The notes under the pieces are model-generated. The model had not been told where the DNA came from. It ran no database searches and saw only the letters and a list, made by a program, of their open reading frames with translations. Below are positions 50,064 to 59,349 of a stretch of 64,000 bases of DNA, piece after piece. How positions within the stretch are numbered: the stretch's first letter is position 1; every line of letters starts with the position of its first letter. The translations under genes and the position numbers were made by a program. Source of the DNA: Hyphomonas chukchiensis (GTDB taxonomy: Bacteria; Pseudomonadota; Alphaproteobacteria; Caulobacterales; Hyphomonadaceae); assembly GCF_000682695.1 (NCBI RefSeq), contig NZ_AWFG01000030.1, positions 1-64,000 on the forward strand, in the 5' to 3' direction.

Positions 50064-51584
50064 ATGAGTTTTATCTCAACCTTGAGAGGGTTGCCGTTGT
50101 CTCGGCAAATCATGCTTGGGGTGGCTGTCCTTGGCGTTGCACTGGCCATGGCGTTTCTCGTGCGGGGCGCGACGCAACAGCCCATGTCTCTGCTATATTC
50201 CGGTCTTGAGCCGGCGCCGACGGGCGAGATTATTGAAGAGCTCGAAAAGCGCGGGACGCCTTATGAAATTCGCGGGGACGCGATTTTTGTGAGCGCCAAG
50301 GATCGCGACGCCGTTCGCTTTTCCCTTGCCAAAGCAGGCCTGCCGCAGCAATCGGTGCAGGGCTATGAACTGCTCGACAGTGTGAACGGTTTTTCTGTCA
50401 CCTCCGAGATGTACAATGCCGCCTACTGGCGTGCCAAGGAAGGCGAGCTGACGCGCACCATCCTTGCGATCCCCGGGATCGAGTCGGCGCGTGTGCATAT
50501 CGGAGCCAGCCTGAGAAGCGGCTTTTCGCGCAGCGAGCCGAAGGAAACCGCCTCCGTAACGCTGGCAACCAAGTATGATCTTTCCAGTGGTCAGGCTCAG
50601 GCAATCCAGTATCTGGTTGCGCTCGCCATTTCAGGCATGAGCCCTGACGAAGTGGCGGTTATCGATTCCAAGAAGGGTATCCTCGCCGGGCCGGGCAATG
50701 ACACCGCCAAGCAGCCGGGCGTTCAGGCGGAAACGCAGGAAGGCATGCTCGAGCAGAAGGTTCTGCGCCTGCTGGAGGCGCGCGTCGGGCCCAACAATGC
50801 CCGCGTCTCGGTCTCCGTGGATGTCAGCCATGAGAGCCTGCGCACATCCGCCGTGACCTATGATCCGGACTCGCGCGTGGTGCGAAACCGGTCGACCGGT
50901 GATGTCAGCGAGTCGAGCGGGGGGACATCCGGCGCCGTCACGGCTGCGAGCAACCTGCCTCAGGCAAATGATGCGCCCGGCGGTTCGTCCAACAGCACAG
51001 CCCGTAATTCCAATGAAACCGTCTCGTACGAAATCAACGAGACGCGCACCGAAACAGAGCGCATGCCCGGTGCGATTGAGCGCATATCCATGGCAGTTCT
51101 CCTCAACGATCAGGTCCTCGGTATTGATCCTGCGGCCCCCGATGCGGCCACGCTCACCGAACAGATGGCAGCCGATTTCAAGCAGCTGATCATTTCAGGA
51201 GCCGGTCTCGACACAAGCCGCGGGGACGACCTGACGGTTGAATTCATGCCCTTCCAGGCCCTGCCAGAGCCAGAGATGGTGGCGGCCCCTAGCCTCGTGC
51301 AGCAGTTGATGGAGCGCTACATGTGGTCTGGTATCAAGATCATCGTTCTGGGCCTGGTGGTTATCGTGCTGGCATTTGGTGTGATCCGCCCACTGCTCAG
51401 CCAGAAGCCCCAGCTGGAAGGCATGGCTGGCGGCACGGGTGATCCGTTCGCCCTTGGCGCCGATGGCGCGCCAGCGGACCCGTTCCTCTCCTTGAAAGAC
51501 TATACGTCGACGCGGCAGGATGATGCGGCTGCTATCCTTCAGGAATGGCTGAACGAAGACCGGAAGGCGGCTGTCAATGAGTGA
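50064..51584 (+). CDS. fliF: Flagellar MS-ring protein FliF
   Basis: A 506-residue protein with two membrane segments (about 15-34 and 413-436) enclosing the periplasmic ring-building domains. Family motifs include LYSGLEPAPTGEIIEELEKRGTPY (about 39-62), ELTRTILAIPGIESARVHI and MPFQALPEPE before the second helix. The C-terminal cytosolic tail (DDAAAILQEWLNED) is the FliG-binding site. FliF forms the MS ring on which switch and export apparatus assemble. It starts a plus-strand operon (fliF, fliH-like, fliN, fliP, fliG) with overlapping junctions and is a little shorter than typical FliF. Confidence 0.95.
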   Translation: MSFISTLRGLPLSRQIMLGVAVLGVALAMAFLVRGATQQPMSLLYSGLEPAPTGEIIEELEKRGTPYEIRGDAIFVSAKDRDAVRFSLAKAGLPQQSVQGYELLDSVNGFSVTSEMYNAAYWRAKEGELTRTILAIPGIESARVHIGASLRSGFSRSEPKETASVTLATKYDLSSGQAQAIQYLVALAISGMSPDEVAVIDSKKGILAGPGNDTAKQPGVQAETQEGMLEQKVLRLLEARVGPNNARVSVSVDVSHESLRTSAVTYDPDSRVVRNRSTGDVSESSGGTSGAVTAASNLPQANDAPGGSSNSTARNSNETVSYEINETRTETERMPGAIERISMAVLLNDQVLGIDPAAPDAATLTEQMAADFKQLIISGAGLDTSRGDDLTVEFMPFQALPEPEMVAAPSLVQQLMERYMWSGIKIIVLGLVVIVLAFGVIRPLLSQKPQLEGMAGGTGDPFALGADGAPADPFLSLKDYTSTRQDDAAAILQEWLNEDRKAAVNE

Positions 51585-52173
51585 AGCCTTTCTCGCCACG
51601 CTGCCACGGTTTGATACGGATGCTCCGGCGCCTGCATCCAATGCGCGCCGCATTCTGCTGAGGCAGGCGGGGGTTGAGCCGGCGCCGGAACAGCCCGTAT
51701 TGGAGCCGGCAGAAGCAATCGATCCTGAGCCCGAAATGGCAGCGCCCGTTCATCCGGATTTTGCCGATGTCGAGATTGTCATGGCGGCCTTGTCAGACAC
51801 GATTGAACGGCTGGAACGGGAGTCGCGACAGCAAACCCTGAACACAACCCAGGCCATTGCCGCGCGTCTCTTCCCGGAGCTTTCCCGTGCGTTTCTGGCA
51901 CAGGAAATCGGACGTCACCTGAGCGCTATGGTTCCGACCACAGCTCCGGCAGTAGAGATCCGGGCGCAGTCTCTGCTTGCTGAGAAACTGCGGGAGCTGG
52001 TTGCGGCCTCGGCAACGCTGAGTGAACGTTGCGCCGTCGTGACGGCCGGGCAGGACGAGAGTTCCCGCGTGGAGGTGTCGTGGGAAACGGGCGGTGTAAC
52101 CTTCGATTTCGACGGGCTTCTAAATGCCTGCCTCGCCCAGCTGGATTCCCCTCAAGCTTCGATCAAAGAGTAA
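51577..52173 (+). CDS. FliH-like flagellar export protein
   Basis: A 198-residue acidic, soluble protein overlapping fliF by 8 bases. Proline-rich N-terminus to about residue 60, then a helical part (IEIVMAALSDTIERLERESRQQTLNTTQAIAARLF-type pattern) and a small C-terminal alpha/beta part with VEVSWETGGVTFDFDGLLNACL. Sequence similarity to known FliH/FlbE is weak; the assignment rests on size, composition and position between fliF and fliN, as in Caulobacter. FliH escorts and inhibits the export ATPase FliI, which is not in the window. Confidence 0.6.
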   Translation: MSEAFLATLPRFDTDAPAPASNARRILLRQAGVEPAPEQPVLEPAEAIDPEPEMAAPVHPDFADVEIVMAALSDTIERLERESRQQTLNTTQAIAARLFPELSRAFLAQEIGRHLSAMVPTTAPAVEIRAQSLLAEKLRELVAASATLSERCAVVTAGQDESSRVEVSWETGGVTFDFDGLLNACLAQLDSPQASIKE

Positions 52174-52177
52174 AAGC

Positions 52178-52495
52178 ATGGCAAACCCTGAAGAAATTCA
52201 ACACCCTGAGAACGACCGGCGCGAGTCGACGACGGCAAACAAGTATCGGCGTTCCATCTTCAATGTGCCGGTCACCGTCACCGTGTCCATAGGTCAGGCC
52301 CGGTTGAGTGTTTCGGAAATTCTTGAACTGCGCCCTGAATCGGTTGTGCCTTTGACATCCCGGATTGACGATCCCGTCAACATATCCATCGAGAACAAAT
52401 TGATCGCGCGGGGCGAGCTGGTGGAAACCGAAGACGGCTCGCTCGGCGTCAAGATCACGGAAATATCAGAGCAGGCAGGCGATGCCATCGCTTAG
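52178..52495 (+). CDS. fliN: Flagellar motor switch protein FliN
   Basis: A 105-residue protein. Its residues 30-95 form a SpoA/FliN domain: FNVPVTVTVSIGQARLSVSEILELRPESVVPL, then VNISIENKLIARGELVE and LGVKITEI. These are the hallmarks of the C-ring protein FliN. The N-terminal 25 residues are polar. I start it at ATG 52178 just after the FliH-like stop. It overlaps fliP by 14 bases. It forms the bottom of the switch complex with the FliM-like protein encoded at 60323. Confidence 0.93.
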   Translation: MANPEEIQHPENDRRESTTANKYRRSIFNVPVTVTVSIGQARLSVSEILELRPESVVPLTSRIDDPVNISIENKLIARGELVETEDGSLGVKITEISEQAGDAIA

Positions 52496-53258
52496 GAGCG
52501 TCGGCGTCTATCGCTTTCTGGCAATCCTGATTGCGGCGTTGGCGTGTGTCGCAACCGCCGCGCACGCGCAGGGCGTGACGCCCACGCCGATGACTGGCCT
52601 TGATGATGTGCTGAACGGCGCGGGGGGAGGGCTCAGCCGCTCCACAATCCAGCTTTTCCTTCTGATTTCGGTGCTGAGTCTCGTGCCGGCAATCGCGATG
52701 ATGGTCACGTGCCTGCCCTTCATGGTGATTGTGTTTTCCTTCATGCGCCAGGCCATCGGCGTGCAGCAGGCGCCGCCCAACATGATGATCATGGCGCTGG
52801 CTATGTTTCTGACATTTTTTGTCATGGAGCCTGTCTTCACGGATGCGTGGGAGACGGGGATCACCCCTTATATGGATGGGGTGTCCACAGAGGAGCAGGC
52901 CTGGGTGGACACGACCGGGCCATTTCGCGAATTCATGTCGCGCCGAATCGAACCCGAGACAATTGCCGTACTCGGTGAGGCAGTGAACCGGCCGATTGTA
53001 GAAGGTGAAGCGCCGTCTTTCTCCCTATTGGCAACGGCATTCATGCTGTCGGAAATCAAGCGTGCGTTCCAGATCGGCTTTGTGATCTTCTTGCCCTTCA
53101 TGGTGATCGATCTGGTCGTTGCGTCTGTCTTGATGGCGGTGGGCATGATGATGGTCCCGCCGACAGTTGTTTCTCTTCCGTTTAAGCTTGGATTCTTCAT
53201 TTTGGCTGATGGTTGGCTAAAGATCACCGAAGCGGTGTTGAGAGGATATACCGGATGA
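52482..53258 (+). CDS. fliP: Flagellar export protein FliP
   Basis: A 258-residue type III export-gate component with a cleavable signal peptide (to about residue 27, AHAQG) and four membrane helices. Conserved segments are LSLVPAIAMMVTCLPFMVIVFSFMRQAIGVQQAPPN (described as helix 1 region), FMLSEIKRAFQIGFVIFLPFMVIDLVVASVLMAVGMMMV and PPTVVSLPFKLGFFILADGW. All are diagnostic. FliP forms the core of the export gate with FliQ and FliR, which are not in the window. It overlaps fliN upstream and fliG downstream. Confidence 0.96.
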   Translation: MPSLRSVGVYRFLAILIAALACVATAAHAQGVTPTPMTGLDDVLNGAGGGLSRSTIQLFLLISVLSLVPAIAMMVTCLPFMVIVFSFMRQAIGVQQAPPNMMIMALAMFLTFFVMEPVFTDAWETGITPYMDGVSTEEQAWVDTTGPFREFMSRRIEPETIAVLGEAVNRPIVEGEAPSFSLLATAFMLSEIKRAFQIGFVIFLPFMVIDLVVASVLMAVGMMMVPPTVVSLPFKLGFFILADGWLKITEAVLRGYTG

Positions 53259-54370
53259 GCACCCAGCCCCGTACGGAACTGGCTACGAGACTGTCGACAG
53301 TGCCTGAGCCTGTTGCGCCGCGCCTTCTGCCGGTATCAACGATCACGCCGTCGCAGCGCGCGGCCGTCATCATCGCCATGCTCGGTGAGGCGGCAGCCAA
53401 GCCGATCGTCGAGAAACTGGATGATGCTGCGCTCGCCAAGGTGGCCGTAGCACTACAGAACATATCATTCGTGGCACGGGACGAGATCGTCGCGATCGTG
53501 ATCGACTTCCTGACCCATTTGCGCAGCTCCGATGGCGCCCTGCGCGGTGGGCGCGACAAGGCACGTGAGGTGCTGGCAGGCGTTCTCGACGCCGAAAAGC
53601 TAGCGATGATCATGGGCGACGAGAAGGCCAGCAAGCAGGCGGCCTCCGGAAAGCCTGATGTGTCTGCTGATCCATGGGTGAGATTTGCCCGGCGCGAGCC
53701 CAAGCAGATCGCTGCCTATCTTGGCAAGCTCTCTCCCAATATTATCGCCCTTATCCTGCGCAAGATGGAACTCGGTGTTGCATCGGAAGTCCTGGCCCTC
53801 ATGGATGACGCCAAGCTGGCCCCCGCCATGGGCTTCATGGTGCAGGCCCAGAAGGTGGACCCCGGTATTGATCAGGTTCTGGCCCGCATGATCGAGATGG
53901 AGTTCCTCAACAATGAGGATGAGGGATCTGAAGAGAATGACGATCACCTGTCGGCGATTGGTGAATTGCTGAGCCTCATCCCGGCTGAGAAACGTGACAC
54001 GCTGGTCAAGTTTCTCGAGACCTCTCATGAGGACAAATTGCAGGGCATCCAGAAGTCACTCTTCACGATCGATAGCTTGCCGGACATGCTGCCGAAAAAT
54101 GGTGTGCCTGTCGTCTTCCGGGAGCTCGATGAGGCAACCTCCATCAAGCTGCTCAGCAGTCTGCAGGGGCCTTTCCCGGCAGTGGCGGAATTCCTTCTCG
54201 GCAACATCTCGTCGCGTCTGGCCGACAAGTTGCGTGAGGAACTCGGGGAGGCCAAGGCGCCCTCAGCGGAAGAGGGCGAGCAGGTGCAGCGCGATTTTCT
54301 GAGCATGCTCATGACGATGAAGCGCAGTGGTCAGATCACGCTCGTGACCCCAGTACCAGCTGAAGCCTGA
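53255..54370 (+). CDS. fliG: Flagellar motor switch protein FliG, divergent
   Basis: A 371-residue protein. The N-terminal part (SQRAAVIIAMLGEAAAKPIVEKLDDAALAKVAVALQNI) matches the FliF-binding domain of FliG. The middle has PWVRFARREPKQIAAYLGKLSPNIIALILRKM with the FliM-binding region. The C-terminal torque domain (DMLPKNGVPVVFRELDEATSIKLLSSLQGPFPAVAEFLLGNISSRLADKLREEL, by pattern) keeps the fold but has fewer of the charged residues that face the stator in enteric FliG. The start is ATG 53255, overlapping the fliP stop; a longer in-frame start lies inside fliP. It is last in the fliF operon and convergent with flgI. Confidence 0.88.
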   Translation: MSTQPRTELATRLSTVPEPVAPRLLPVSTITPSQRAAVIIAMLGEAAAKPIVEKLDDAALAKVAVALQNISFVARDEIVAIVIDFLTHLRSSDGALRGGRDKAREVLAGVLDAEKLAMIMGDEKASKQAASGKPDVSADPWVRFARREPKQIAAYLGKLSPNIIALILRKMELGVASEVLALMDDAKLAPAMGFMVQAQKVDPGIDQVLARMIEMEFLNNEDEGSEENDDHLSAIGELLSLIPAEKRDTLVKFLETSHEDKLQGIQKSLFTIDSLPDMLPKNGVPVVFRELDEATSIKLLSSLQGPFPAVAEFLLGNISSRLADKLREELGEAKAPSAEEGEQVQRDFLSMLMTMKRSGQITLVTPVPAEA

Positions 54371-54388
54371 GGCGCATAAGAAAGTTCT

Positions 54389-55498
54389 CTAGCGAACGAC
54401 CAGCTCGGCGTGGATTGCGCCTGCTGCCTTCATCGCCCGGATAATGTCCGCCATTTCCTGCGGTGACACGCCCAGGGCATTGAGCCCGGTAATCAGCTGC
54501 GACAGGGAGACGTTCTCATCAAGCATCGCGATATTGCCACTGCCGGTATTCCCGATCGTGATCTGGGAACGCGGTACGGTCGTAGTCTCGCCTTGCGAAA
54601 ACGGATTTGGCTGAGACACGATCGGTGATTCAACGATCTTGATCGAGATATTGCCTTGGGCGATTGCCACTTTCGAGATTGTCACATCCTCACCCAGCAC
54701 GATCGTGCCCGATTTTTCGTCGATTACGATGCGCGCGGGGGTCGAGACGGCAACTGAAAGATTTTCGATACTGGCAAGCACGCGGGAAGGGGAGTCCGTC
54801 ACGTCCAGCAGGTCCAGATCGATTGTCCCGGAGTCGCGCATCGAGGCCATCTGGAAGCCAACAGATTTGTTGATTGTCTCTTCAATACGGGCTGCCGTCG
54901 TGAAATCGGGATTGCGCAGGGCCAGGGTCACGATATTGCGGTCGTTGAAGGCATAGTTGATTTCACGTTCCACCCGGGCGCCATTTGGCACGCCCCCGGT
55001 GGTTGGTGACCCGCGCGATTCGCTGGCGCCCGCCGCCTGCACGTTAATGCCGCTTACGATGATGCTGCCTTGTGCGACGGCGTAAACTTCATTGTCGGCA
55101 CCCTTGAGCGGTGTCAGGATCAGCGTGCCGCCTTCGAGGCTCTTCGCATCCCCGATCGAGGCAACGGTCACGTCAATGGTCGAACCATTGCGGGCAAAGG
55201 ACGGGAACGTCGCTGTAACGAGCACGGCGGCGACGTTCTTCGGTTTGATGTCCTCTCCCTGCACGTTCACGCCAAGGCGTTCCAGCATGTAGGACAGCGA
55301 ATCCTCTGTGAAGGGAGAATTCTTCACCGAGTCGCCCGTGCCATTGAGGCCGACTACAATACCATATCCGACGAGATCGTTCTCGCGCACGCCTTCCACA
55401 TCCACGATATCGCGAATACGTGGTTCTGCGACTGCTGACATGGGCAGGGCGAAGAGGATTGCCGCGATCAGGGCCTTGAGTCGGGGGGCGCGTGTCAT
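54389..55498 (-). CDS. flgI: Flagellar P-ring protein FlgI
   Basis: A 369-residue periplasmic protein with a signal peptide ending near AVAEP (about 25). The diagnostic blocks are RIRDIVDVEGVRENDLVGYGIVVGLNGTGDS (27-57), PFTEDSLSYMLERLGV, NVAAVLVTATFP and RIVIDEKSGTIVLGEDV. The C-terminal LITGLNALGVSPQEMADIIRAMKAAGAIHAELVV is typical. FlgI forms the bushing around the rod in the peptidoglycan layer. It is the last gene of the flgE-flgK-flgL-flgI minus-strand operon and is 4 bases after flgL. FlgA, its chaperone, is not in the window. Confidence 0.96.
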   Translation of the reverse strand: MTRAPRLKALIAAILFALPMSAVAEPRIRDIVDVEGVRENDLVGYGIVVGLNGTGDSVKNSPFTEDSLSYMLERLGVNVQGEDIKPKNVAAVLVTATFPSFARNGSTIDVTVASIGDAKSLEGGTLILTPLKGADNEVYAVAQGSIIVSGINVQAAGASESRGSPTTGGVPNGARVEREINYAFNDRNIVTLALRNPDFTTAARIEETINKSVGFQMASMRDSGTIDLDLLDVTDSPSRVLASIENLSVAVSTPARIVIDEKSGTIVLGEDVTISKVAIAQGNISIKIVESPIVSQPNPFSQGETTTVPRSQITIGNTGSGNIAMLDENVSLSQLITGLNALGVSPQEMADIIRAMKAAGAIHAELVVR

Positions 55499-55502
55499 GG
55501 CA

Positions 55503-56486
55503 TTACCTCAGGAAATTGAGCAGGGTCAGATTGGCGAGGCGCGATGTCAGCGTATAGGCGGCCTCAAGGCTGCTTTCGAGATCCTTGAGTTCCGACGCGG
55601 CCTCATACTGGTCGCGGGCGGTCAGCTCGTTGAAGGACGCCGTCAGAACAGTCTTTTCGACACTGAGTGACTCTTTATCGGTCTCGACCTGAGCTTGGGA
55701 AAGGCCGACGGAAGCCCGCAAATTTGTCAACGCGGTTTGTCCGTTTGCCAGGCTTTGGGCGGCCGCAAACACGGGGTTACTCGCGCCATTGAAAAGAGGC
55801 AGGGCCTCATCTGCCCCGGAGAGCGCCATGACGGCCAGTCCGGAGACAATCTGTATGATGCTGTCATCTGTGCCGGGTACGGAATCCGGATCGGACGCGG
55901 TGTCCGTTCCGGCATAGATATTTGTCCGCCATCCGCCTGTCGGTGAATTGAAATAGGTGTCCAATTGGGCGGCGAAGTCTGCCTCATCGGTTGCCGTGAT
56001 GGCGATCTGCCGAATATCCGACAAAAGGTCATCGACCGAGGCAAAAGGCGGTGTTGTGGCGGCGTCGCCCGAGAAGAGGTATCTCTCGCCATAGCGGGCG
56101 TTCAGTGCCGAAAAGGATTCGTTGAGTGCGGCTTTGGAATCGCGGGCGGTCGCATTCTTCGAAGCCGTATCCTCTGATGCCATGGCAGCCTGCATGCGTG
56201 CAGACAGACCGCTTACACTGGTCTGAACAACTTCGAGACTGCGCTGAGTAAGGTCAAGTCGGCCTTCGCGTATGTTGATGCGCACGCCTTGCTGTTCAAT
56301 ATCATCGATTGCCTTCTGCCCAAGCATGGCCTGACTGATCCGGCCCGACAGATGCTTTGTCATATCCTCATAGCGACCGGTAACAGTCTCCTTGGACGTC
56401 GTTTCCAGACGCTCGCGTATGGCCTTGATTTCAGGACTTAGGCCCTTTGATGCGAGGAGGCTTGAGGGGGAGAGGAACCGAAGCAT
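55503..56486 (-). CDS. flgL: Flagellar hook-filament junction protein FlgL
   Basis: A 327-residue flagellin-like protein. The N-terminal helix has ETVTGRYEDMTKHLSG, and the centre shows YLFSGDAATTPPF, the FxG motif of FlgL. The C-terminal coiled-coil helices (ASVGLSQAQVETDKESLSVEKTVLTASFNELTARDQYEAASELKDLESSLEAAYTL, by pattern) pair with the N-terminal helix in the filament-type fold. It is exported and joins hook to filament together with FlgK, whose gene lies one base upstream. The sequence between 150 and 230 is variable, as is normal. Confidence 0.88.
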   Translation of the reverse strand: MLRFLSPSSLLASKGLSPEIKAIRERLETTSKETVTGRYEDMTKHLSGRISQAMLGQKAIDDIEQQGVRINIREGRLDLTQRSLEVVQTSVSGLSARMQAAMASEDTASKNATARDSKAALNESFSALNARYGERYLFSGDAATTPPFASVDDLLSDIRQIAITATDEADFAAQLDTYFNSPTGGWRTNIYAGTDTASDPDSVPGTDDSIIQIVSGLAVMALSGADEALPLFNGASNPVFAAAQSLANGQTALTNLRASVGLSQAQVETDKESLSVEKTVLTASFNELTARDQYEAASELKDLESSLEAAYTLTSRLANLTLLNFLR

Positions 56487-56487
56487 A

Positions 56488-57936
56488 TCAGATCTCCATC
56501 AGCCGCTGGATCATTTGGCTCGCGATCTCGATCACTCTCGCATTGGCAGCGTAGGCTTGCTCAATCAGGAGAAGATCCTGCATCTGGCTGTCCACATCGA
56601 CACCATTTTGCGCCTGTTCTGCCTCAAGCAGCATTGCATGCTGCGAAGACGTGGACGAGAGAACGGTTTCGTTCTGGATGCGGCTTTGTCCGGCAAGCGA
56701 GGCAAACTGCGCAACCATCTCAACCGAGGAGAACGATCCCTGGATACCGGCCGAATTGACCGGATTTGCAGATTTGAATGCGCCCAGCAGGCCATTCAGG
56801 ATTGTTGTATTGCCCGTGGGTCCAGGTGTCGTGGCACCGAGGCCATCGCGCAGCCGCCATGTCCCGCCACCCTGGTCCGGGTCAATGGCTGCGTTGACGG
56901 ATATCCTGCTGGCAAGGCCGATGCCTCCGGCGCCCGTTGAATCAACAAAAATGCCCTGCTCGCCAGGTGTCTTCGTTGGATCCAGGGCGTCATCGGAGAA
57001 ACGTGTTATCAAGTCGCCTGCCAGCGCATCCAGCTGGGCACCCACCGCCGGCAGGTCCTGGTCCCGCAATGTGAAGAGCGCGCCGAATACGCCGCTCGAC
57101 ACGGCGCCGTAGGAAGAAGATCCAGGCGTGATCGAGATGCCGTCCACAGTCATTCCGGACAGCGTTCCGTTTGCCAGAGTGTCGCCTTGGCTGAATGCCG
57201 CAGTGGGGTTGAATTCGATTTTCCGCGCCGTGCCTGACAGCAGGTAGACGCCTTCAGGCGTTATGACATCAATGGTGCCGTACTGGCGATCAACCGCCTG
57301 TACCGGCATGTATTCGGATATAGTGTCGAGCGCGCGATTGCGCTCGTCAATCAGGCCTGCGGCCTGGCTAGACGAGCGATCCATGCTCGACAAACGGCCG
57401 TTTATGTCCTGAATTGTTTTCAGCGCCGAATTGACGATATCAACCCCATTGGCGATTTCGTGGTCGGCTTCAGCCCTGAGGCTGTCGACCATCTGCGAGA
57501 GGTCATGGAATTCCTGGACAACGGATTTAGCCGACCGTAGCACAGCCGATGCATTTGAACTGGATTCTGGCGAGAGGGCGAGGTCCGACAGGGTCGACTC
57601 AAGGCCTGAGAATGCCTTGAAGAGTCCTGTGCCTTCGGAAGAGTTGCCGATTTGGGCCGATATGGTTTTCCATGTCGACGTCAGCATGTCCGCTTGCGCA
57701 TAATCGCTTGTCAGGCTGCGCCGCTCGGCCGTCAGTGCATAGTTCTGCGACCTGGATACGCCGATGGCCTGCACGCCGCCTGAGCTTTCGCCAACCCGCT
57801 TCTCCGATACGACCAACGCCCGGCTGACATAGCCGGGCGTGGAAGCATTGGAGACATTGGTTGCAGCAATGTCGGCCCTCAGACTTGTGATCTGAAGGCC
57901 GCTCTTTGCTGAATTGATAGCACTGGACAGGGTCAC
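56488..57936 (-). CDS. flgK: Flagellar hook-associated protein FlgK
   Basis: A 482-residue exported axial protein. The N-terminal rod-type motif SLRADIAATNVSNASTPGYVSR (18-39) and the C-terminal SQMQDLLLIEQAYAANARVIEIASQMIQRLMEI, typical of FlgK, pair as coiled helices. Between them lies a variable domain with DERNRALDTISEYMPVQ. It forms the first junction ring on the hook. It lies between flgE and flgL in one operon, 28 bases after flgE. The length is slightly shorter than in enterics. Confidence 0.93.
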   Translation of the reverse strand: MTLSSAINSAKSGLQITSLRADIAATNVSNASTPGYVSRALVVSEKRVGESSGGVQAIGVSRSQNYALTAERRSLTSDYAQADMLTSTWKTISAQIGNSSEGTGLFKAFSGLESTLSDLALSPESSSNASAVLRSAKSVVQEFHDLSQMVDSLRAEADHEIANGVDIVNSALKTIQDINGRLSSMDRSSSQAAGLIDERNRALDTISEYMPVQAVDRQYGTIDVITPEGVYLLSGTARKIEFNPTAAFSQGDTLANGTLSGMTVDGISITPGSSSYGAVSSGVFGALFTLRDQDLPAVGAQLDALAGDLITRFSDDALDPTKTPGEQGIFVDSTGAGGIGLASRISVNAAIDPDQGGGTWRLRDGLGATTPGPTGNTTILNGLLGAFKSANPVNSAGIQGSFSSVEMVAQFASLAGQSRIQNETVLSSTSSQHAMLLEAEQAQNGVDVDSQMQDLLLIEQAYAANARVIEIASQMIQRLMEI

Positions 57937-57964
57937 GTGTTCGGCCGCCTTTCAGCGCTGCTTA

Positions 57965-59269
57965 TCAGCGTTTCAGATTGGTCGTTTCCTGCAACATCTC
58001 GTCTACGGTCTGGACGATCTTCGCGTTGGACGAATAGGCCCGCTGTGTTTCGATGAGGTCGGTGAGTTCGGCCGCGATGTCTGTCGTGGATTCCATAAGC
58101 GAATAGCCGGCGACTGCGCCAACCGGGCCGGCGCCGGCATCCCACAGGTACATGCTGCCGCTTGAGCCAGAGACTTTGTAGGCCTGACCGTCCAGCGCCT
58201 GGAGACCATTCATGTTCGGAACGTCGCCCACCGGGATCTGGTACAGCGTGCGGCGCAGACCCGTATCGTAGACGGCCTGCAAATAGCCTTTCTCGTCGAT
58301 TTCAACCGATTTGAGATCGCCAATCGGCGCGCCATTCTTGGAAACATTCGTTGGCGAGAAAGGAGCCGCGAGTTGCGTGATACCCTGGCTGTCATTGGGG
58401 CGACCGATATTCACCGAAACCGGACCATGTGGCAGCGACAGTGAGATAGCGCCTGTAGCAGGATCATAGCTGGCGCCGCCGCTTGCAGTTGCCGTGAGGA
58501 TACGCCCACCGGAGACAGGGGCGTCGCTGAACTCGATATCCAGGCTGCCAATTGAGACCGCGGGGTCGCCGGCGCTGTCGAAGATATCGACTTTCCATTG
58601 GTTGCTGGCGCCGCTGGCCGGGATAACAGGAGAAAACTGGAACGTTAGCGTGTTTGCGCGTCCGAGATTGTCGAAATATTCGACTGGGAGGTTGAAGTCG
58701 CCTGTTGTGGCGCCTGCATTGGTTGCGTCGGCCGGCAAGTTGATGCCAAGGTCCATTTCAGTTGTCGGTGTCGCGGTAAATTGCGATGTCGAAATGTTCA
58801 CGGGAGCCAGGTTCACACCACTATTGCGGCTGACATTCCCGACTTCGCCCGACGAATTAGCGGGCCAGCCAAGCAGGAAGAGCCCGCTCTGTGTCCGGAG
58901 GTTGCCATTCTCATCGGCGTAGAACGAGCCGGTGGGCACGAGCATCATTTGCCGGTTCGAAGGTGTCGATGTCAGGCCGCTCGTATCGGTAACCGGGAGC
59001 AGCCCGCGACCTGAAACAGCGATATCCGTCGCACTGCCAGTCGAAATAAGCGAACCCCGCGCCGCGACATCCTTGAACGTATCCACCCGAACGCCGCCTG
59101 CAGAGTATGCGGATGATCTCTGCTGGATCACCATGCTCGAGAAATCAACCTGGCTGCGCTTGTAGCCAGCGGTCGAAGAGTTCGCGATGTTATCTGAAAT
59201 TGTCGAGAGGCGCGCGGAGTTGACGTTCAACCCCATCACGCCTGCGTTCAGGGACGAAGAGATGCTCAT
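57965..59269 (-). CDS. flgE: Flagellar hook protein FlgE
   Basis: A 434-residue exported protein. The N-terminal SLNAGVMGLNVNSARLSTISDNIANSSTAGYKRSQVDF (5-42, by pattern) and C-terminal TDIAAELTDLIETQRAYSSNAKIVQTVDEMLQET are the flagellar rod/hook signatures. Middle domains (about 90-330) form the hook surface. I start it at ATG 59269, with GGAG 9 bases upstream; an in-frame ATG 6 codons earlier is less likely. It heads the flgE-flgK-flgL-flgI operon, and a CtrA-box-like sequence lies about 50 bases upstream. It polymerises into the flexible hook. Confidence 0.93.
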   Translation of the reverse strand: MSISSSLNAGVMGLNVNSARLSTISDNIANSSTAGYKRSQVDFSSMVIQQRSSAYSAGGVRVDTFKDVAARGSLISTGSATDIAVSGRGLLPVTDTSGLTSTPSNRQMMLVPTGSFYADENGNLRTQSGLFLLGWPANSSGEVGNVSRNSGVNLAPVNISTSQFTATPTTEMDLGINLPADATNAGATTGDFNLPVEYFDNLGRANTLTFQFSPVIPASGASNQWKVDIFDSAGDPAVSIGSLDIEFSDAPVSGGRILTATASGGASYDPATGAISLSLPHGPVSVNIGRPNDSQGITQLAAPFSPTNVSKNGAPIGDLKSVEIDEKGYLQAVYDTGLRRTLYQIPVGDVPNMNGLQALDGQAYKVSGSSGSMYLWDAGAGPVGAVAGYSLMESTTDIAAELTDLIETQRAYSSNAKIVQTVDEMLQETTNLKR

Positions 59270-59316
59270 GTACGGTTGCTCCTGCAAGGTATAGCAACCA
59301 AAATTAACCCTTGATA

Positions 59317-59332
59317 GTTAATGACCGGCTAA
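59317..59332 (-). promoter_or_regulatory. CtrA-box-like sequence TTAG-N7-TTAAC before flgE
   Basis: Read on the minus strand, one mismatch to TTAA-N7-TTAAC, about 50 bases upstream of the flgE start in the short gap after motB. Confidence 0.45.
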
Positions 59333-59349
59333 CCGATCGGGCCGTTCTG